Under the pieces are notes generated by a model, which worked only from the letters and a program-made list of their open reading frames with translations, was not told the DNA's origin and ran no database searches. A stretch of 64,000 nt of DNA, from assembly GCF_041821045.1 (NCBI RefSeq), contig NZ_JBGUAW010000005.1:248001-312000 (forward strand), given 5' to 3'. Positions 63,492 through 64,000 of this stretch are shown piece by piece. The position numbers and the translations under genes are program-made. The DNA is from Thiohalorhabdus sp. Cl-TMA. GTDB taxonomy: Bacteria; Pseudomonadota; Gammaproteobacteria; Thiohalorhabdales; Thiohalorhabdaceae. Positions within the stretch are counted from its first letter, which is position 1; every line of letters begins with the position of its first letter.

Positions 63492-64000
63492 CCTGTGGAT
63501 TCCTCATGGGCCGGTCCCGGCCCGTCGGGGTCATTGCGGGCATGGAGTCCCTGGGCGAAGGCGGCCAGCTCGCCCATAGAGGTCACGAGCTGCGCCCCGC
63601 TGAGGCCGCTGATGTCCGCACCCCGGAAGAAGGGACCGCCCACGGCCAGACTGACGGGGGTGGATTCCTCCTGCAGCGCGGCGTGGTAGTCGGCCACCAG
63701 ACGACGGATCTGATTGCCCGGCTCCAGCAGCGTCACGGCTACCCAGGCGAGTCGGGCGCCGTTTTCCGAGACGGCGTGGCGCAGCGTGGAAGGCGGGGTG
63801 AAGGCGCCTAGGTTGACCACTCGCCAGCCTTGCTCGTGCAGCACCGTGGCCGCCATGCGGGAGGGCAGGGAATGGGCGTCCCGGGCGGAAGAGCCGCCTA
63901 CCGCCACCGGGGCGTCATCGGGCAGGGGCGGGGCCAGCTCCCGGAATTGGTCCAGGGCCCGCTCGCAGATGTCCGCTGCGCGGTGCTCGATGAAGATCCC
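63488..64000 (-). CDS. B12-binding regulator, 5' end beyond window (LitR/CarH-like)
   Basis: The last 170 residues of a protein that runs off the right edge. GSSARDAHSLPSRMAATVLH then GWRVVNLGAFTPPSTLRHAV is a cobalamin-binding domain with the DxH motif (ligand His) of CarH/LitR photoreceptors, although the usual Gly of DxHxxG is Pro. HRAADICERAL just before fits the helical bundle of that family. An N-terminal MerR-type DNA-binding domain would lie outside the window, so the identity is inferred. It overlaps the desaturase gene by four bases, so it leads the operon, probably as its regulator. Confidence 0.75.
   Translation of the reverse strand, partial: GIFIEHRAADICERALDQFRELAPPLPDDAPVAVGGSSARDAHSLPSRMAATVLHEQGWRVVNLGAFTPPSTLRHAVSENGARLAWVAVTLLEPGNQIRRLVADYHAALQEESTPVSLAVGGPFFRGADISGLSGAQLVTSMGELAAFAQGLHARNDPDGPGPAHEESTG

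Overview
The window is GC-rich chromosomal DNA from a Gram-negative bacterium. Signal peptides, lipoboxes, outer-membrane beta-barrel proteins and an exosortase A (XrtA)/PEP-CTERM exopolysaccharide locus suggest a gammaproteobacterium; that placement is inferred from gene content and not proven. No rRNA, tRNA, CRISPR array, transposase or phage gene was seen.

Layout. (1) 87-7213: the PEP-CTERM TPR lipoprotein prsT, a two-domain ThiF/nitroreductase protein, one PEP-CTERM substrate on the minus strand, and the XrtA-associated N-acyltransferase. The PEP-CTERM gene and the acyltransferase each sit behind a sequence that fits a sigma-54 (-24/-12) promoter. (2) 8112-24169: the core XrtA exopolysaccharide operon on the plus strand, tightly packed with many 1- to 4-base start/stop overlaps. 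It encodes the export lipoprotein, chain-length protein, tyrosine autokinase, beta-barrel protein, ATPase, deacetylase, FemAB-like protein, glycosyltransferases, exosortase A fused to EpsI, and an amidotransferase. (3) 24169-36109: a more loosely spaced glycan cassette with a sulfotransferase, flippase, glycosyltransferases, pyruvyltransferase-like protein, methyltransferase, exosortase-A O-antigen-ligase-like protein, a second deacetylase and a GNAT-like protein. (4) 36190-45586: a periplasmic TPR protein and the XrtA small-molecule module, split into a plus arm (acyl carrier protein and two hydrolases) and a minus arm (VanZ, an asparagine-synthetase-like protein without the glutaminase cysteine, methyltransferase, AMP ligase, PLP decarboxylase). 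(5) 45851-54389: a secreted beta-helix protein, a secreted trypsin-like protease, a large VanZ protein, and nucleotide-sugar genes (galE, manC, UDP-sugar dehydrogenase). (6) 54930-56075: an unassigned, probably outer-membrane protein. (7) 56165-64000, minus strand: a tightly coupled lipid-modification operon (B12-binding regulator, desaturase, FAD oxidoreductase, DUF1365, cyclopropane synthase, DUF2878, DUF1295, second cyclopropane-synthase-like methyltransferase) followed by a membrane-anchored peroxiredoxin.

Together, regions 1-5 look like one surface-polysaccharide and protein-sorting programme. Sugars are activated (galE, manC, dehydrogenase), assembled and decorated by glycosyltransferases, sulfotransferase, pyruvyltransferase and deacetylases, flipped, polymerised and exported. 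XrtA processes PEP-CTERM proteins, which may be joined to the glycan. Region 7 looks like a separate, possibly light- or cobalamin-controlled, membrane-lipid programme.

The most interesting points are the ThiF-nitroreductase fusion next to the PEP-CTERM substrate, the glutaminase-dead synthetase combined with the ACP/ligase/decarboxylase module, the sigma-54 sites, and the double-methyltransferase lipid operon.
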